DNA of 6,741 nucleotides from JAHEEL01 sp964195515 (GTDB lineage: Bacteria; Actinomycetota; Acidimicrobiia; Spongiisociales; UBA5794): assembly GCA_964195515.1 (NCBI GenBank), contig CAXMQO010000023.1, forward strand, positions 1-6,741, given 5' to 3'. A program made the translations under genes and the position numbers. Under the pieces are notes generated by a model. It was not told the DNA's origin and ran no database searches. It saw only the letters and a program-made list of their open reading frames with translations. Shown in pieces: positions 6,595 through 6,741 of this stretch; position 1 is the stretch's first letter, and the number at the start of each line of letters is the position of its first letter.

Positions 6595-6741
6595 CCGACT
6601 CGCCCGTTCTCCAGGTCAAGGACCTCAGCATCCATTTCGGCGGCGTGCATGCGCTCCGCGAGATCAGCTTCGATGTCGGTCCGGGCGAGTTGGTGGCGCT
6701 GATCGGACCCAACGGGGCAGGAAAGACGACCGTCTTCAACT
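6591..6741 (+). CDS. livG: LivG-type ABC transporter ATP-binding protein, 5' part
   Basis: The first 50 residues are present and the gene runs off the window end. They form the N-terminal beta region of an ABC ATPase, with Walker A GPNGAGKTT at 39-47 followed by V-F-N. The GPNGAGKTTVFN form is typical of LivG, the partner ATPase of LivF. The ATG overlaps the livF stop (ATGA) with a weak AGGA site upstream, so the two ATPases are probably made in a coupled way. Signature and Walker B motifs lie beyond the window. The permease and binding-protein genes expected in such an operon are not visible. Confidence 0.9.
   Translation, partial: MTDSPVLQVKDLSIHFGGVHALREISFDVGPGELVALIGPNGAGKTTVFN

Overview
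This window is high-GC bacterial DNA that is almost entirely coding. It holds two divergently transcribed gene clusters that share one control region of about 185 bases (5594-5778). The GC-rich third codon positions, frequent GTG starts and tight 4-base gene overlaps suit a high-GC lineage. An actinobacterium is one plausible source, but the sequence does not prove a taxon.

The minus-strand cluster (5593 down to 1) is a complete complex iron-sulfur molybdoenzyme (CISM) operon. In transcription order it encodes: a Tat-exported molybdopterin catalytic subunit (2987-5593); a four-cluster ferredoxin subunit (2238-2990); a ten-helix NrfD-type membrane quinone subunit (910-2241); an 82-residue two-helix membrane protein (665-913); and a TorD-type maturation chaperone (12-668). 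A sixth gene appears to begin at position 15 and runs off the window. Every junction is a 4-base ATGA or GTGA overlap, so the genes are probably translationally coupled. By family knowledge, electrons would pass between the extracytoplasmic molybdenum site, the iron-sulfur chain and the membrane quinone pool. The substrate cannot be read from the sequence. A likely Cys molybdenum ligand and the A-B-NrfD layout resemble the polysulfide/thiosulfate/tetrathionate/arsenate reductase group.

The plus-strand cluster (5779 to the end) encodes a LivF-type ABC ATPase followed, again with an ATGA overlap, by the start of a LivG-type ATPase. These are the two nucleotide-binding subunits of a branched-chain amino acid (HAAT-type) uptake transporter. 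Its real substrate is unknown.

The most unusual point is in the catalytic subunit. Its N-terminal iron-sulfur motif has Gly (residue 57) where the second of four cysteines is expected, so the FS0 cluster is predicted to be non-canonical. The small two-helix protein with a Cys pair in its loop is also not a standard component of characterised CISM enzymes. I saw no CRISPR array, RNA gene, insertion sequence or phage signature.
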